Positions 12,357-25,054 of a stretch of DNA of 64,000 nt are shown here, one piece after another. The stretch is from Harmothoe impar (taxonomy: Eukaryota; Annelida; Polychaeta; Phyllodocida; Polynoidae), in assembly GCA_947462335.1 (NCBI GenBank), contig OX381710.1, positions 63,235,303 to 63,299,302 of the forward strand. The letters run 5' to 3'. Every line of letters starts with the position of its first letter. Position 1 is the first letter of the stretch. The translations under genes were made by a program, and so were the position numbers. The notes beneath the pieces were generated by a model. That model made no database searches, was not told where the DNA came from, and was given only the letters and a program-made list of their open reading frames with translations.

Positions 12357-15300
12357 ATATGCATGTATCATGTTTGATTAAAGTGACTTTCTTCTAGGCC
12401 TAGTTCTTATGACGAATATACAGGCATCCGTTTTGTTTGGTTCGTTCTAGCATTTCCCAGAAGGCATATAACTTTCAGAGTTAGTCGGAAGACTCTGCAA
12501 AAATGATAACAATATTTGAGTTAGTAGCTATAACCGTCAGAATAGTATAGGCCACTTTCCAACAACCTCCCTGAAAAGTCATCCAAGAAGCCATATACCA
12601 TACAATATATAGGCAGACCCATACATAATGCATATCCATGGCCGCCGGGGCGCTCCCTTACCCCTGAACCATGGCCTTTGCTGCACACCATGTAGCACTC
12701 ACAACATGTTAAAGTACAGATAAGCCTCCAAATTGCACACAGATGTTCCCTTCCTAGAACCATAGAAATTACTACATCTACAGGAATAAATGCCACTGAG
12801 GTAGGAAGGCTTGACATGACCTTTCATGATGTAAGGTTTGACTTTATTCATGATGCGACATTTGTTTCCAGAAAGGGTTATTTTTGTTCTTGTACCTCGT
12901 ATCGCTGATAGACTTTATAGGATTAAACTCTTAATTTACTTATATTGATAGAATTCATTAATTTTTAACAACGCTATTTTAGCATAATGATCGACAGCAT
13001 TACATGTACATGTAGACCTATGAAGAACAGGCTGTTGTGAGGCTTCAACCCGGGCTTCAACTAAAGCATACTAGAATTAGTAGAAAGTACATGAAATTTG
13101 GCGGCAGGATACAACAACTAAAGAATTAATACTTTTCACCATTCTCGATGACCTTAAAGCTTTGAGGATTTCACAAATCCTTTTGAAGGTGTGAAATGGG
13201 AAATGGAAACATCTGAAACCAAAGAGTGTTTGACGAAAGCACTGTAACAAATCGCACATGTTAAATACCCCCTGCCCCACCTTTCACCCCCGCCCTTCAA
13301 CCCCTGGACCCCAACCCCCATCCCCACCCCAAGCACACACATGGGCAAAGGCAGATCTGATTTTAGTAAATACCACAACTCAAGGCTTCCGGCTTCTACC
13401 ATAACAAGTGTAAAAAGTCAGTGGGAGGGACTGGGGAGAGGGGGGGGGGGCATGCATGCATGCCGAGGGAGAGCATACTCCTAAATGTTGTGCCTCAGCA
13501 CTAGTGCAGGTTCAGGAGCCCTGGAGTTCCTTGTATGGCCTGTATAGAGGCGGTAATAGTAACTACCTCCAGGGCTGACTGGTGGGTGGGAGGGGGTGCT
13601 AAGGTAGGCAATGTGAGGTGTAGGCATGTTACAAACAACCTACAAGCAGGTTTCTAGCTACAGTTGGAAACACCTGGGCTCTAAGAGGATTCCACCCGCC
13701 AACCACATAGGGGCTGTGGTAGTAGTAGTGGTGGGCGAAATAATAACCCTACACAAAAAAGACAAGTAGAAAACCTCAGGTGTATACATAAAAAAGAGGC
13801 CACAGACTCCTCAGATAAAAAGCCCACTATACAGCCCCGTGCTATGCAGACCTGGGGGAGGTTGAGTGCCTGGCGCGTGCTATGTGTTTTTTAGGGCAGT
13901 GGTAGAGGCGGTAGTGCCACAGAGGGCTTGGGGTACGTGGGAAAGGGCACCACCTCGGAACTCCTCCACTTCCAGAGCTACTCCAGAGCTGCTCCAGAGT
14001 AGAGATGCAGCAGTATGTGTGTGGGGGAGGGGGTGAGGGAGTAGGTAGGTCTAGACTGATAGCCCAGTATCATGTTGTCTGCAGCACACGCCAGAGATAC
14101 AAGTCTTTATCTTTTTCCTGCCCAGTGTATATGAGGTAGGGGACGATGAGTTAGAGGGGGTATTTTTGTAACAGGTCTAGAATGCAGTGCCTAGTCCTCT
14201 TTAAACATGTTCATTATAAGGATATTCTCCCCATCTCTATAAACAAAGGCAATCATTTTGTAATCATCCTTTCCCTCACCCTTGAGTATATTTGCGATAC
14301 AAGTAGTGAATTGATACAATTGTAGTCTACCAACCATTTTCTGAAGGTTTGACTCCTCTAAGGCCTAAAGGCTTGGTGTACAGTACAGCCTTTCCAAGAA
14401 ATGCTGTGATAACCCTAGTTAGATAATCAGTTCAAACTTCATGAGGTTTCCTGAAAAGATGCCTCTTTTTAATTGCGCCTCCAGGGTGCTTCAATTATTT
14501 GCCCTGAAGGTCAGTGCCACAAGCGAATCACCTCCTTGTATACATGAGCTTCTTACCCCTATACTGTATATGTATTGCCACCACTATAAGCCCTCCCCAC
14601 TTCTCCAAACTTCACAAAGGTGGTCCTGTGTGTACCAGTCCTGAACCAGAAGGTGCACAGCATCTAGAGTTTTTTTTTTATCTAGCTGCGGTTGGCAGCA
14701 AAGACTGGCTAGTACTTTCATCGAAGCTATCAATTGTAAAAAGACATCAGAATCAAATGCGATATAAAAAAAGTAAAGGTGTAATACTCTGAGGCTGTGT
14801 TTTACAAGCCAGCAGTATAGGCCTTTATGTGGCACCTGATGTTTAACAGGCAGTCTTCCTGTGCACCCCTTCTGTACTGCCCCCCCCCCCCACCACACAC
14901 ATACACCACCCCAGGGAGGACATAGGGTGGACAGCCGACTGTTAAGACGGCCGGACCCCTTTGAATTATGCATCCCTGGCTTGATGTACTGCCCCAATGC
15001 TTTAAAGGGCCGCATCTGCCGCAGGTAGCCGACCATTTCTAATATACATTTATTGCGGCCAGATTGCATTAAGTGCCATTGGGGGTGTGACGGGCAGGGG
15101 TGTGAGATGAGTGGTGGAGGTGATATGGGGTGGATGGCCGGTGGACCAGGGGCCGGGATGCATTTTGCATGGCGTCCTTATTCCCCCTTGGTCTGTACAC
15201 AGACTACATATTTGAAGGGGTTCGTGCTGGGGAAAGTGATCCAAAATGGTGGAACTACAACTTCACAGTGTGGGTCCCTCGGATACAATACTGGTGGATG

Positions 15301-15463
15301 CATCATACATCATAATTATGCATAAGATAAAAGATAATATACCCCTCTCATTTCGATCATGACATGGATTGGGCCAATCCCACTCACAGTCGGCCTGCAG
15401 GATATCGGTCGTTATCAGGTAAAACACAAGCCTAGAGATCGCACTATTCAGGCCAATGAAAAC
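12357..15463. other. Gene-free stretch
   Basis: No supported gene. Short overlapping frames occur on both strands, including a 161-codon minus-strand frame at 14584-15069 that lies across a C run and shows no recognisable domain. Local features are a G run followed by GCATGCATGCATGC (13439-13463), a palindromic ACATGTACATGT word near 13002-13013, and GT-rich patches near 13700-14040 and 15060-15170. Confidence 0.45.
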
Positions 15464-15545
15464 CAAACATGTTTGATATGAGGTTATGAGCCCGAATCGA
15501 CACTCAAACATGTTTGATATGAGGTTACAAGCCCGAATTGATCTG
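15464..15545 (+). repeat. Two-copy 41-bp tandem duplication
   Basis: A unit beginning CAAACATGTTTGATATGAGG and continuing with GTTA(T/C)(G/A)AGCCCGAAT(C/T)GA is repeated once, with copies starting at 15464 and 15505. The copies differ at only a few positions, so the duplication is fairly young. CAAACATGTTTG is itself a 12-bp palindrome. Confidence 0.8.
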
Positions 15546-15771
15546 AGATGCAAAATCAGGAACTTATTTGTGACTATATATTAGGTCTGTTTGAGTATGG
15601 AATACCATAAACCTATACGCAATAGCATAGATATACAGATGTATATGGATCATCAAATGGCTTCTTAAATTTTCAAGTCTTGAGTAACTTTTGTAATTAG
15701 TAGCATCCTGAAACATGCAACATTTGACCAATAGATCAGTAATATAATATAACAAGCATTTGTCAGTTTCG

Positions 15772-16200
15772 CCAAGTACTGTGGGTGGTCTTTGGCAGAC
15801 TCACCAACAGCTTAGGGATGTACATTGCACTATAGTCCGCCTTTATCAGTCTCATCAACAGCTTAGGGATGAACTATTGTCAGACTTTATCATTCTCACC
15901 AAAGGCTCAGTGGTGTACAACATAGTTAGCCTTTATCTACCTCATCAACAGTTCAGATATTTACTAAAGGCAGCCTTATAATTCTGACGAGGGGCCCAGG
16001 GACCTATTATAGGCAGCCTCTATCAAGTCTTACAAACACCTCAATACCATATGCAGCCTCAGGGATGCACTATAGTCAGCCTTTATCTCCCTCACCAACT
16101 GCTCAGTGGTGTACTATAGTCAGCCTTTATCTCCCTCACCAACTGCTCAGAAATCTCCCACAGGCTGCCTTTGTCAGCCTCGCCAGCAGCTCAGAGATGG
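15772..16200 (+). repeat. Degenerate minisatellite, about 44-60 bp units
   Basis: About eight imperfect units share CAGCCTTTATC, CTCACCAAC and GCTCAG(T/G)GATG, each followed by a CACTATAGT-like block. The last two clear units, starting at 16077 and 16121, are 44 bp apart and almost identical; the earlier ones are more diverged and vary in length. The short frames at 15760-15981 and 16065-16265 are translations of this repeat and are not genes. The variable unit length and lack of true spacers argue against a CRISPR-like array. Confidence 0.8.
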
Positions 16201-19200
16201 AGTGTAGGCGAATACCATGGAGGAGAGGGTGGCCCTGGAGTCTACCCCAAGCAGGAGGTAAATGAGGCCAGAATTACCAAGGCTTTGTCGGTGCAATTAC
16301 TCTCAGACTGCACACGCAAAAACAAACCAGGAAAAATCAAACCTGATCAAATATAATCATCGCGCCGACTCGAAATGGACAAAACACTGAGCTAAAAACT
16401 CAGCCTTGTTTCGTTGAGACATGCTTAAATTCCGGTTTGGAAATGGAATAGGTTTTTGTCAACAAAACATGAGAGGTACTGTCTGCGTTTAATTAAATTG
16501 TTGGATTTAGATATGAAAATCAGGAGCATTTGGCCAATTGATTAATCGTTCTTTCAAAGTGGGGAGGACGTGGGCTTTGTAGCTTGGTAAAATATTTGTT
16601 TTGAACATTCTTGAATTTGTCAAGCAGAGTGCGTGGGTAACAGTCTTCTGGCATAAAATGCCTCAGCTATATATCAGATGGAAATGAAGATGATTATGTA
16701 GACAGTAGATCTATACCCAAGTACATGTACATGTGCATTATTAATTGAAGCCCACGCTCTCAGTCTCTCCATATCATATATGCAGTCAGGGGACGAGCAA
16801 AACACTTGTTTACTCCTAAATAGTGGCCATTCCCGTATACGCGAACAAGGTTGTGTCACTATTGATTTATATAACATGATGAACTGTTCCTTGCACATTT
16901 GTGGGAAATCTAGAATATCTGCATTCCTCTCTTTAATATATGTGTATTTTATACGGGTGTGAACCTATGGATACTGTAACACATGAGTCGACAAAACGAT
17001 ATTTATTCAGTGGTATCTTTGATCAAGGCTTCTAGTTGATATGTCGTCATGAGGTACCAGCGTTGTTGCAGAACCTTTGGGGTTTCATCTCCCCACAATG
17101 GTCGGCCCATGGTGCAATAAAGGGAAATGTTGCCCTTATAATGGGTCAATATACTCTGAATTTGTGCTTTGGACAGGGACTGAAAGGCATCTTCATTAAA
17201 ACACGGTGGTCACTTAATCCTCGTGCAGCTGTTGTAAAAACGTGAAAAAAGAAAAACAACTTAAAGAAGAATGTGATGGATTTTGTGACGTGTGATTGTG
17301 TTTGATTTGTGTGTTTTTACCAAACTGAGGAGAATTAATCTGATTATAAAACAATAAAAGTGACCAAAAGGAAAAATGAAATCTTATACAAACAGGGGTT
17401 TCTATTCTTTATAATGAAGACATTTTTACTGCAAGAAGCAATTGCCAATTGAAAAGAATTTCTACAATTCCTACTCAAGCCAACTGATTCAGTGTCATAC
17501 AGTTGATAGTGACTGAACCATCAGCCTATTGTCGTCCAATTACATCCATACTGTTAAAGATGACTGTATGTGTGTGACTGTATATACTACCCTGATGACT
17601 CATATAAAGGTTGAAACTCTCATACACCTACCAAACCAATACTTATAACATTCGCTCTAAAGATATTATACATAAATGTTCAACTGAATAATTGAGCTTT
17701 TCTGAATTCCTAGTGAAATATTTGATTTCTTAAACGGTTTGTAAACCACAAAGAGCATTTTATGCTTTAAAATGTCATGCTTTCATTATTTATAATGGCC
17801 TGATTAAAAATACCTATTTGATTATTCTCTTCATAGTCCACTGACCCACCCTTCCCCCACAACCCCTGTTAAGCAGAAATAACCACTCCCCAAGGAATAC
17901 GAATCAGTGTTTCTCCAAGGAAGTAAAGAGATCACCAAGGCTCTGCACGGATAGTAAAAGAGGAATCCAGTGGCTATACGCTTCCAAATAGCGCCTCCAA
18001 AGTAGCGCTTAACAAATGACAGATGAATCCCCGGAACCTCTCGATCCGTTCCCCGACCGACACACAGCAGCTAAATAACCCACCAGACAAAGCCTAGACT
18101 ACCAGAAGCCACTTGTGTACCTGTGGTGTGGGAGGCGTTCCCTGATAACTAGGTTAGACCGAGCCATTGGTAGTTAACGACCATTGGATGTGTCAAAGAA
18201 TGCTGTATCCACATGTAAAACATTGAGTATAGACAAGAAGGGATGACACGTTCACCATGTCCCTTTTACGTCATCCTCCCATCGACAATAAGATAAATGT
18301 CAGTACACCAGGTGAACCTAAATATTATGAGCCCCAGACAATGATGCCGTCTCAAAAAGTTAAACTGCCATTTGAGGATTTCACTGGTTGCCTATACCGT
18401 GTCTGGGAGGACCTGGTGAGCCCCTTGACTTTGAGGGCATTATGACCCTTCTTAGCGGTAATGTTAACACCAGCCTATTCCCCATGGTGGTGTCGTTATA
18501 TCACTGAGGTGGGATGCCTGTTTTTTTTTGTGGTACCAACATAAGTAACAACCACTAACTACAGCTATAAGACTTCCAGAGAGAACCCATCAACCAGGCC
18601 CTTTGCCGGCCTCTCCAGGTCCTCCCATACAAGGTATAGCTTTGCTACCTGATTGTATAACACATCCCAGATACGCTGGAGTGGGGGAGGAGGGTAGGGA
18701 CGGGTGGGGTAGGCTTAAGACGCAGGGTGCACAAGAAGCTGTGGATCCTTCTTCCAAACCCCTCTCCCTTCCCTCTCCCACCAAATGGAGATCCTAATAA
18801 ATGCCATTAACGTCGGTGCTACACCCGATTAATACCTAAACAGGACAAGCGCCATTAATCGCTGATGAGGTAATTTGCCTTGTCTTGCAACATTTCCGGC
18901 CAGAAAATCACAGCGTTTCCGACAGCAAGTCATCTAGTGGGGGCCTGTTGTGATCCAACACCACTTTATCATTCATTCAGGACCCCCTCCCCACTCCCTC
19001 CGTCCTCCACCAATGCTCGTCCGTCCCCCAACCCCCCACCCTACCCCACTCCCTACATCCTACTCACTCCCACTCACTGCCACCTTTTTTATTTGGCGGC
19101 TTTCTAGTGGCGGCAACAGCTTTTCACTGGAGTAAGCCGTGCCTGGCTCCCCACCCATTGCCCCTGGACTACCGCTGACGTTTTCTTTTGTTCTTATCCC

Positions 19201-20384
19201 ATTTATGCCAGGCCAGGGGCTGAAACCACGCTGGGTGCTTTTCTTGTGGCTGCGTGAAGTTCTTCAATCAAGACGGGACGCCACCCACTTTCAAGCACAA
19301 AACCTGTGATTAATGCAATAATGTATTTGCTGACGAGTCCATTAAGATACATGGCCAAAACACCCGACACCCATTAAAAACTTAAGGTGTAGATTTTTAA
19401 CACTACATCAATATTTCTTTTAACTCTGTTGTTAAGAGGGAGAAAGCAGCCTTGCTTTTAACACAACATTACCTGTCTTACGTGACGGTAACCATGTCTC
19501 CTGTACCTCTTTACTCCCCTGGTACCATGCCGTGAGTGTTAATTGTGCTTTATTACTGCAGTATGGTATGGGGGAAGTGATGATGAATGACAGCAGGAGG
19601 AAGAAACCAGTAAATAATCACAGACTGGTTATTGGTAAGATCGTCCAAAACAACGATTCAATGGCCAATCTCCATAACATTTTCAGTAAAATGTTAAATA
19701 ATGGTGGTTGTTAGAAAACAAACGATGAATGTTTGCCATTCTTTGGTGCCTGTGATTTATTGTATTCTATCTTTCCTGAACTGATATAGACGTATAACGG
19801 CATATTAGCTGAAGTACAAATTCTGTACAATTCTAGATGACCAAAGTGTAATAATCTTTTGTTTTTTTTGTACCACAATAAAGTAGAAGGTGTGGGAGGT
19901 TGGGGTTATTAACATTAGGTAACAAGAAGTGTAATATTAAATAGTCAGGAACACATTTGTCTCTGGCATAGTGCAAGCCAAGATGATTTCAAATATATTG
20001 ATGCACTGATTAGAAATTGTCCACTAAAAGCATAATATATGGATTGGCATATATATCGACTGATGGACACAACCCTTGATTATAACAGCCATCAAGGTTG
20101 CTTTCTTAGGGTGTCCTACATGCGTCGATCAATGAAAAGTGCCCCTTAGAAATTGCAGTGACTCACCCATGAACTCATTCCACAGAGATAGAGACAGACG
20201 GCCAAAATAAAGCGAGAGAAGAGGACGAAGTCAGACATTCTGTCCTCAGTCAATGTGAACTTATATGTATTGCAAAACAAGTAAATATGGAATGTGTCAA
20301 ACCAATCAAATTGTTGGTGGAAAGAGAAAAAAAGAAAGAATCATCTACATCTGCCATGCCACTTCCACATGGTGACGAAGATGC
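16201..20384. other. Gene-free stretch left of the module array
   Basis: Nothing recognisable as a gene. There is another ACATGTACATGT word near 16723-16734. The part at 18600-19140 is relatively GC-rich with C-rich runs and chance frames on both strands. I found no copy of the array modules here, so the array's left edge appears to be near 20.38 kb. Confidence 0.5.
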
Positions 20385-20610
20385 CGTTTGACATATCCAA
20401 TGACGTTCTTGACGTATGCATGCACAATAATCCCATCGGATATTCCGGGCGCACGAAGGATTAGTACACCATTCCTCCACTAGGATTACAACGTACAGAC
20501 GGACACTGGCAGCTCAGATTAGGGGCAAACAGACAGATGCAGGGATTATGGCGTCACTAATTCCAGCCGTGGCTCATGGCAATCCCATCGTGGCAGGAAA
20601 AGGAACAAGG
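20385..20610 (+). repeat. Array module A, copy 1
   Basis: This matches 23010-23250 and, more distantly, 35755-36250. The core GCAGGGATTATGGCGTCACT and the following TGGCTCATGGCAATCCCATC are almost unchanged between copies 1 and 2, while the flanks have diverged. Upstream, the TGACGTATGCATGCACAATAATCCCAT-like block also has counterparts in the other copies. The core contains homeodomain-like GGATTA and CRE-like TGGCGTCA words, so a regulatory role is possible but only inferred. Confidence 0.75.
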
Positions 20611-21276
20611 GTAAAGCTGTAGTCGGGCAGGAGAGGTTTCACAAGAGTTGTTTTGGATCAATCCATGGAAATGTGTTTATAAAGTAAACTAGCTTACTAG
20701 TTCTTCATCACTAGCAGGTGTGCTTCTGGCATTGATCACGATAGTAAGTATTGCGGTCAATAGTAAAATGAGTCTTTGTAAAGTGTTTCAAAAGGAGTCA
20801 AAGATAGCGATGGATACTAATATTATTACTAATGATGTATGGATATATGAACATACCTTACAAGCTATGAATGAGTGTTTCTGGAGGTAAATTAGGGGGA
20901 GAGCTATTACATCACCCCTTATCCTGTGCCAGAAGATTTATTGATAAGTTAAAAGCAAGGAAGGGAAGCGGGAGTTGTCTGTTTCAGGGCATGTTTGTAT
21001 TCTAAATAATAGGTATGTCGATAAGTTTTGGACTGGGAAAGGTTGTTTTCTTAGTTCCCCCGGTTTTCCTGGGGCGGAACATTTTTCTTCACTTTTCAAC
21101 ACATAGCCATGGCCTGATTTATTATTTCGTTCCAGTATTTTTTGCTGTAAACCCCGGTATAACAGCCAAATTACAGCAGCCCATCATTTTCTAAATTTTC
21201 TCATTCGTCATTCATTGATTAGTTCATTACATAACACATAAGGCGCTATGTACCCCTTATTAACTGGTTCACTAAT

Positions 21277-21470
21277 ATTACTGTGTACAATATTAGTATC
21301 ACATAGATGAAGCAACATAACACGTCTGAGCACCAATCGCATTAACCAGTCAATATGAAGTGATTATATGATTACGTCTACTCATATCATCATTAGAGCC
21401 ACAGCCACACACAATTTAGAGAATCAATCCCAGTCAGGGTTGCTGCAGTAAAACCGTCTTGTGCTGTTTC
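21277..21470 (+). repeat. Array module B, copy 1
   Basis: Shares GATGAAGCAACAT(A/G)ACACG, CCAGTCAATATGAAGTG and ATTACGTCTACTC(A/G)TATCAT with 23834-24028 and with 27252-27424, ending in GGTTGCTGCAGTAAA-like sequence. Order and orientation match the other copies. It is non-coding, with stops in all frames. Confidence 0.8.
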
Positions 21471-22149
21471 ACATGATTGTATAGTTTTATAGGACCACCT
21501 GTAACTGAGTGTAGGTTAACACGTAGATGCTGAAACACGCCATACTTAATTAATTTTATCCTCAAACTGTGTCAGATGACACTCTTTTAGTGTCAGTATC
21601 TCTTCTTTATCAAATGCTTCCGTGTTCGAAGTCAAGACCTAACGCTTCCCAGTCTACTAGTGCTCGGATGCACCCTCATCCTATATTTAGATAAACACAA
21701 TTTTATGCTTCATTTCGGAATATGTACATTCAAACATATATTTTTGACCATGAATAATGTCCATTTCAAATTTGTTCCGTTTTAATAAGGTTTTTGTAGC
21801 AGTGCAATTTTAATGGAATAAAATCCTTCCCTTTAATCTTTACCTTCAACAGCATTATGTGATGGAAATATAACAAATTCTAATGTCTAGGGATTCGGAA
21901 CTGAGTTATTTCCTGGTACATGTCTCTTTAAAATCTAATAATCACAAAACCCTGTGTCACCTTTACCTAGAGATAGGCACAAGGTACAGATGTAGGAGAA
22001 CATATTTTCTAGGAAGTAATTCCATTCATGAGCTCTTTTATAACATGGTCGCATGGACAAATCTCCCTAAGCTGCTATACTACTGTATGGAGGGAACATA
22101 CAGACACTACATTCCTCTATTAAGGGAAATATAGTTCGGATCCTACGAT

Positions 22150-22710
22150 TTAATTTACTTAAGGCTTAACATGTTTTCATTTGCATGATTAGAATGAAGC
22201 CATTGGACAAAGTAATCGAAACAGTGGGATTAATTGAAGCACACAGAGACTGATGAGCAATGCTAGCAGTGTGCCTGGATTCATTATGGTAGATAACTGC
22301 GAGGCTTGATGGTGTATCATAAAAAAGGACATTACTGCTACTAGCAGCCAATACTAATTCCTACCAGACGCAAGGCCAACTCAACAAATCACCTGTATAG
22401 AAATGGCAATGGTCGTCCCTTGGGAATGGCCCCACTTCTAATTTCTATTCTGATTATTCTTTATCTGAGGGATAAAATGGGTAATTTCCCTCATAAATCT
22501 CATTTAGATATGTCATTGTGGTGATCGCTGTTTTAGACATGAGTCGACTATGGACAAAGGTACACTGCTACACACCTATATGGTTTGATTTCCTGCATAT
22601 TTTCCTGTTCTATTATCACCAACAAATGACCAATGACATGGTAAGAATGGAATAAAACGATCAGAACCTGCTCATAATATTGAAGTATACAATTTCCCAG
22701 ACTACCTGAT
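22150..22710 (+). repeat. Array module C, copy 1
   Basis: Shares TGGATTCATTATGGTAGATA, GTGTATCATAAAAA, TCACCTGTATAGAAATGG and TTCTGATTATTC(C/T)TTAT with the copies at 24620, 28560 and 37255. It begins with an octamer-like CATTTGCATGATTAGAATGA block. It extends through TATATGGTTTGATTTCCTG and ATGACATGGTAA, also found in copies 3 and 4. Confidence 0.8.
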
Positions 22711-23009
22711 CAGGCAAAGTAGATGTGCCATAGTGACCTGTCGTTTATTGGATGGTCACATACTGCATAGAATATGGTTTTCATTATCTTCAGTAGAGGC
22801 TATGGTTGTGTTACAGAACAACAGCATGTTTAGCCCGCCGGGTATTGATTTAGATATAAATGATAGCAATAAAGGAGTTAAAGAGGAAGAAGAGAATGAC
22901 AAGAATCTTCCAGTCCCAAAGACTCTAAGTGGGTCATAGCAGGTGAGTTTACCTGTTTAAATATCCAAATCACCTACATCCACCTACACAAATCCACAGG
23001 ATAATGCCA
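22711..23009. other. Inter-module spacer
   Basis: Spacer between module C copy 1 and module A copy 2. The 68-codon frame at 22733-22939 has an acidic tail but no recognisable domain and no counterpart in the other units, so I do not call it. Confidence 0.4.
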
Positions 23010-23250
23010 TGTTACATCTCCAGTGACACTCTTGATATATGTACATAATCCCACCAGAGATTCCTTGGCACATCCACCTTTATCTCTGTTGGCCATATTG
23101 GATTTGTACACGTTTCCGCCACCAGAATTACGATGTACAGACGGACATGGACAGCTCAGATTAGGGACAAGCAGACAGATGCAGGGATTATGGCGTCACT
23201 AATTCCAGCTGTGGCTCATGGCAATCCCATCATGGCAGCAACAGGGCATT
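23010..23250 (+). repeat. Array module A, copy 2
   Basis: Closest relative of copy 1. Over the roughly 60 bp from ACAGATGCAGGGATT to GCAATCCCATC I see only one or two differences, whereas sequence 100 bp to either side aligns poorly. Stop-free translation continues for about 43 codons, but the differences from copy 1 are not biased to third positions and copy 3 diverges, so I do not call an exon. Confidence 0.75.
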
Positions 23251-23699
23251 ATGGGTAAAACTGTGCCGAGGTTGGCACCAGGCAATGAGGCGGAAGTGAG
23301 AGATGGTTGGTGGCTTTTTGAGTTCAGCATCTTATGCAGTATGACCTGTGACAGACTGTCATAATGTAAACAGGGAAAGACATGTATTTTATTCCACTTC
23401 CCCACTGGAAAGAAAATCTTATGGCCAATGCAAGGATGGATGATACTAAATGTTATCACATGGCCAAGAATTGATAAATGCTATCACAAAACATAAATAA
23501 GTTGCTTCTAGATCTAAATACTCCACCCTCCCAATGGTAATTATGCATGGAGTACTCCTGTTTTTGAAGTCACATAAATCTGGATTCTAGTAGTTTAGAA
23601 TGTTGTTTGGGTTGGGGTCAGGACAGAATAGTCCAAACAGCGTCTTTCAGATTTGAACAATTTTAATGATGGAGGACGAATGTAAATTTTCATTTTTGA

Positions 23700-24030
23700 T
23701 ATTTTGCGAGGATTAAACTTCTTCCGTCACATATTCTCAATAATATTGCTGCATATTATCCTTCTTTTCATTTGCATATTCCCACAAATCATTCTGACTG
23801 TACATGGATGATGGGTAACTATTGGATTTTTTAATATTCCTGTGCGCAATATTGCTGCAGTGCCACATCTATAGATGAAGCAACATGACACGTCTGAGCA
23901 CTAATGGCATTTACCAGTCAATATGAAGTGTTTATGATTACGTCTACTCGTATCATCATTAGAACCACACCCCATTTAGAAAATCAATCACATTCGGGGT
24001 TGCTGCAGTGAATCCACCTTGCGCTACATC
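23700..24030 (+). repeat. Array module B, copy 2
   Basis: Matches module B copies 1 and 3. It includes the upstream CTTCTTTTCATTTGCA...TTCCCACAA block shared with copy 3 (27175-27215), then GATGAAGCAACATGACACG and the GTCAATATGAAGTG core. Confidence 0.8.
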
Positions 24031-24311
24031 ATAGCATTGTGGTTTTATAAAACAACATGTAAGTGAGAAGAGCGGCCTTAATGCTCGGATTCCATAAAAT
24101 TAATGTTGGATTTAGGACAAAGTTGAGGACCCTTGTGGGTACGAATCTGGGAAGTTTACCTACATCTCACAGATCCAGACAAATAGTGAACAATGTCCCA
24201 GAAAAAGTGGTCACATGTCAGCAAGGCATGTCAAGGGAGCGCCAAAAAACGCTTACCTGTTCAGATCTGCATATTTTAGCTGAGGCACCACACAGTCCAC
24301 CCTAACCTATG

Positions 24312-24388
24312 TAGTTAAACTACTGCCAGACCCTTGTACGTAGGATATCCATTATCCTCAGTACAAGGGTCTGGCAGTGGTTTAACTA
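24312..24388. repeat. Near-perfect 26-bp inverted repeat (hairpin) flanked by TA
   Basis: The left arm (24314-24339) starts GTTAAACTACTGCCAGACCC; the right arm (24361-24386) is its complement with one difference, which would be a G-U pair in RNA. The loop is 21 nt. Both ends abut a TA (24312-24313 and 24387-24388). It could be a minimal mariner-like foldback element with a TA target duplication, or a transcribed hairpin. No counterpart was seen in the other array units, which favours insertion. Confidence 0.8.
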
Positions 24389-24619
24389 ACTTATGCCACA
24401 CACCATGGTGAGTGTTTTCTCACCTTTTGTACCTCATGATCATATACAGGCAGGCAGTTTCCCCCCAAGTGTGGTATAAGCATAGGTATATGACTATAGT
24501 AGCAAATAAACTATCAAAGGAGAGTAAACTTTCTTCAAAGGAATGCCCTTCTTGAAACCATTCAGAACGTTGTAGCATGGATATATTTCCCCGGTCTGCT
24601 TCAGACTTATCAAGATATT

Positions 24620-24985
24620 TTTCTCAAAGCTAAACATGATTTCATTTCATGATTTGAATGAAGCTGCTTCACCAAGCAATCAAAACAGGGGGATTAATTG
24701 AAGAACGCAGATAAAAAAGACCGATGAGCAATAATAACAGTGTGCCCGGATTCATTATGGTGGATAACTATGATGCTTTATGATGTATCAAAAAAACGCA
24801 GTCAAAGCTACAAGCAGGCGATGCTAATGTCTATCAGACAGTCCCACAAGCGCATACACCAGGCAATCTCAACAAATCACTTGTATAGAAATGGTTATGA
24901 CCCTTGGGAATTCTAATTTCTGTTCTGATTACTCTTCATTTAAGGGATGATATGGGGAATACCACTTATAAATCTCATTTATAGC
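24620..24985 (+). repeat. Array module C, copy 2
   Basis: Shares GGGGGATTAATTGAAG, GAGCAATAATAACAGTGTGCC, GGATTCATTATGG and ACAGTCCCACAAGC with the other C copies. It is truncated on the right after AAATCTCATTTATAG relative to copy 1. Confidence 0.75.
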
Positions 24986-25054
24986 ATCCAGCCCTGAGCA
25001 TGCATTGCTGTGTTGGTCTATACATATAACTATACACACAGGTACACTATTAAA

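Noticed and set aside
14584..15069. 161-codon minus-strand frame as a gene
   Set aside because: It crosses a C homopolymer and low-complexity sequence, has no recognisable domain, and sits in DNA without splice or conservation support.
21620..21650. A tRNA T-loop-like GTTCGAAGTC
   Set aside because: No matching acceptor stem, D-arm or anticodon arm could be found around it.
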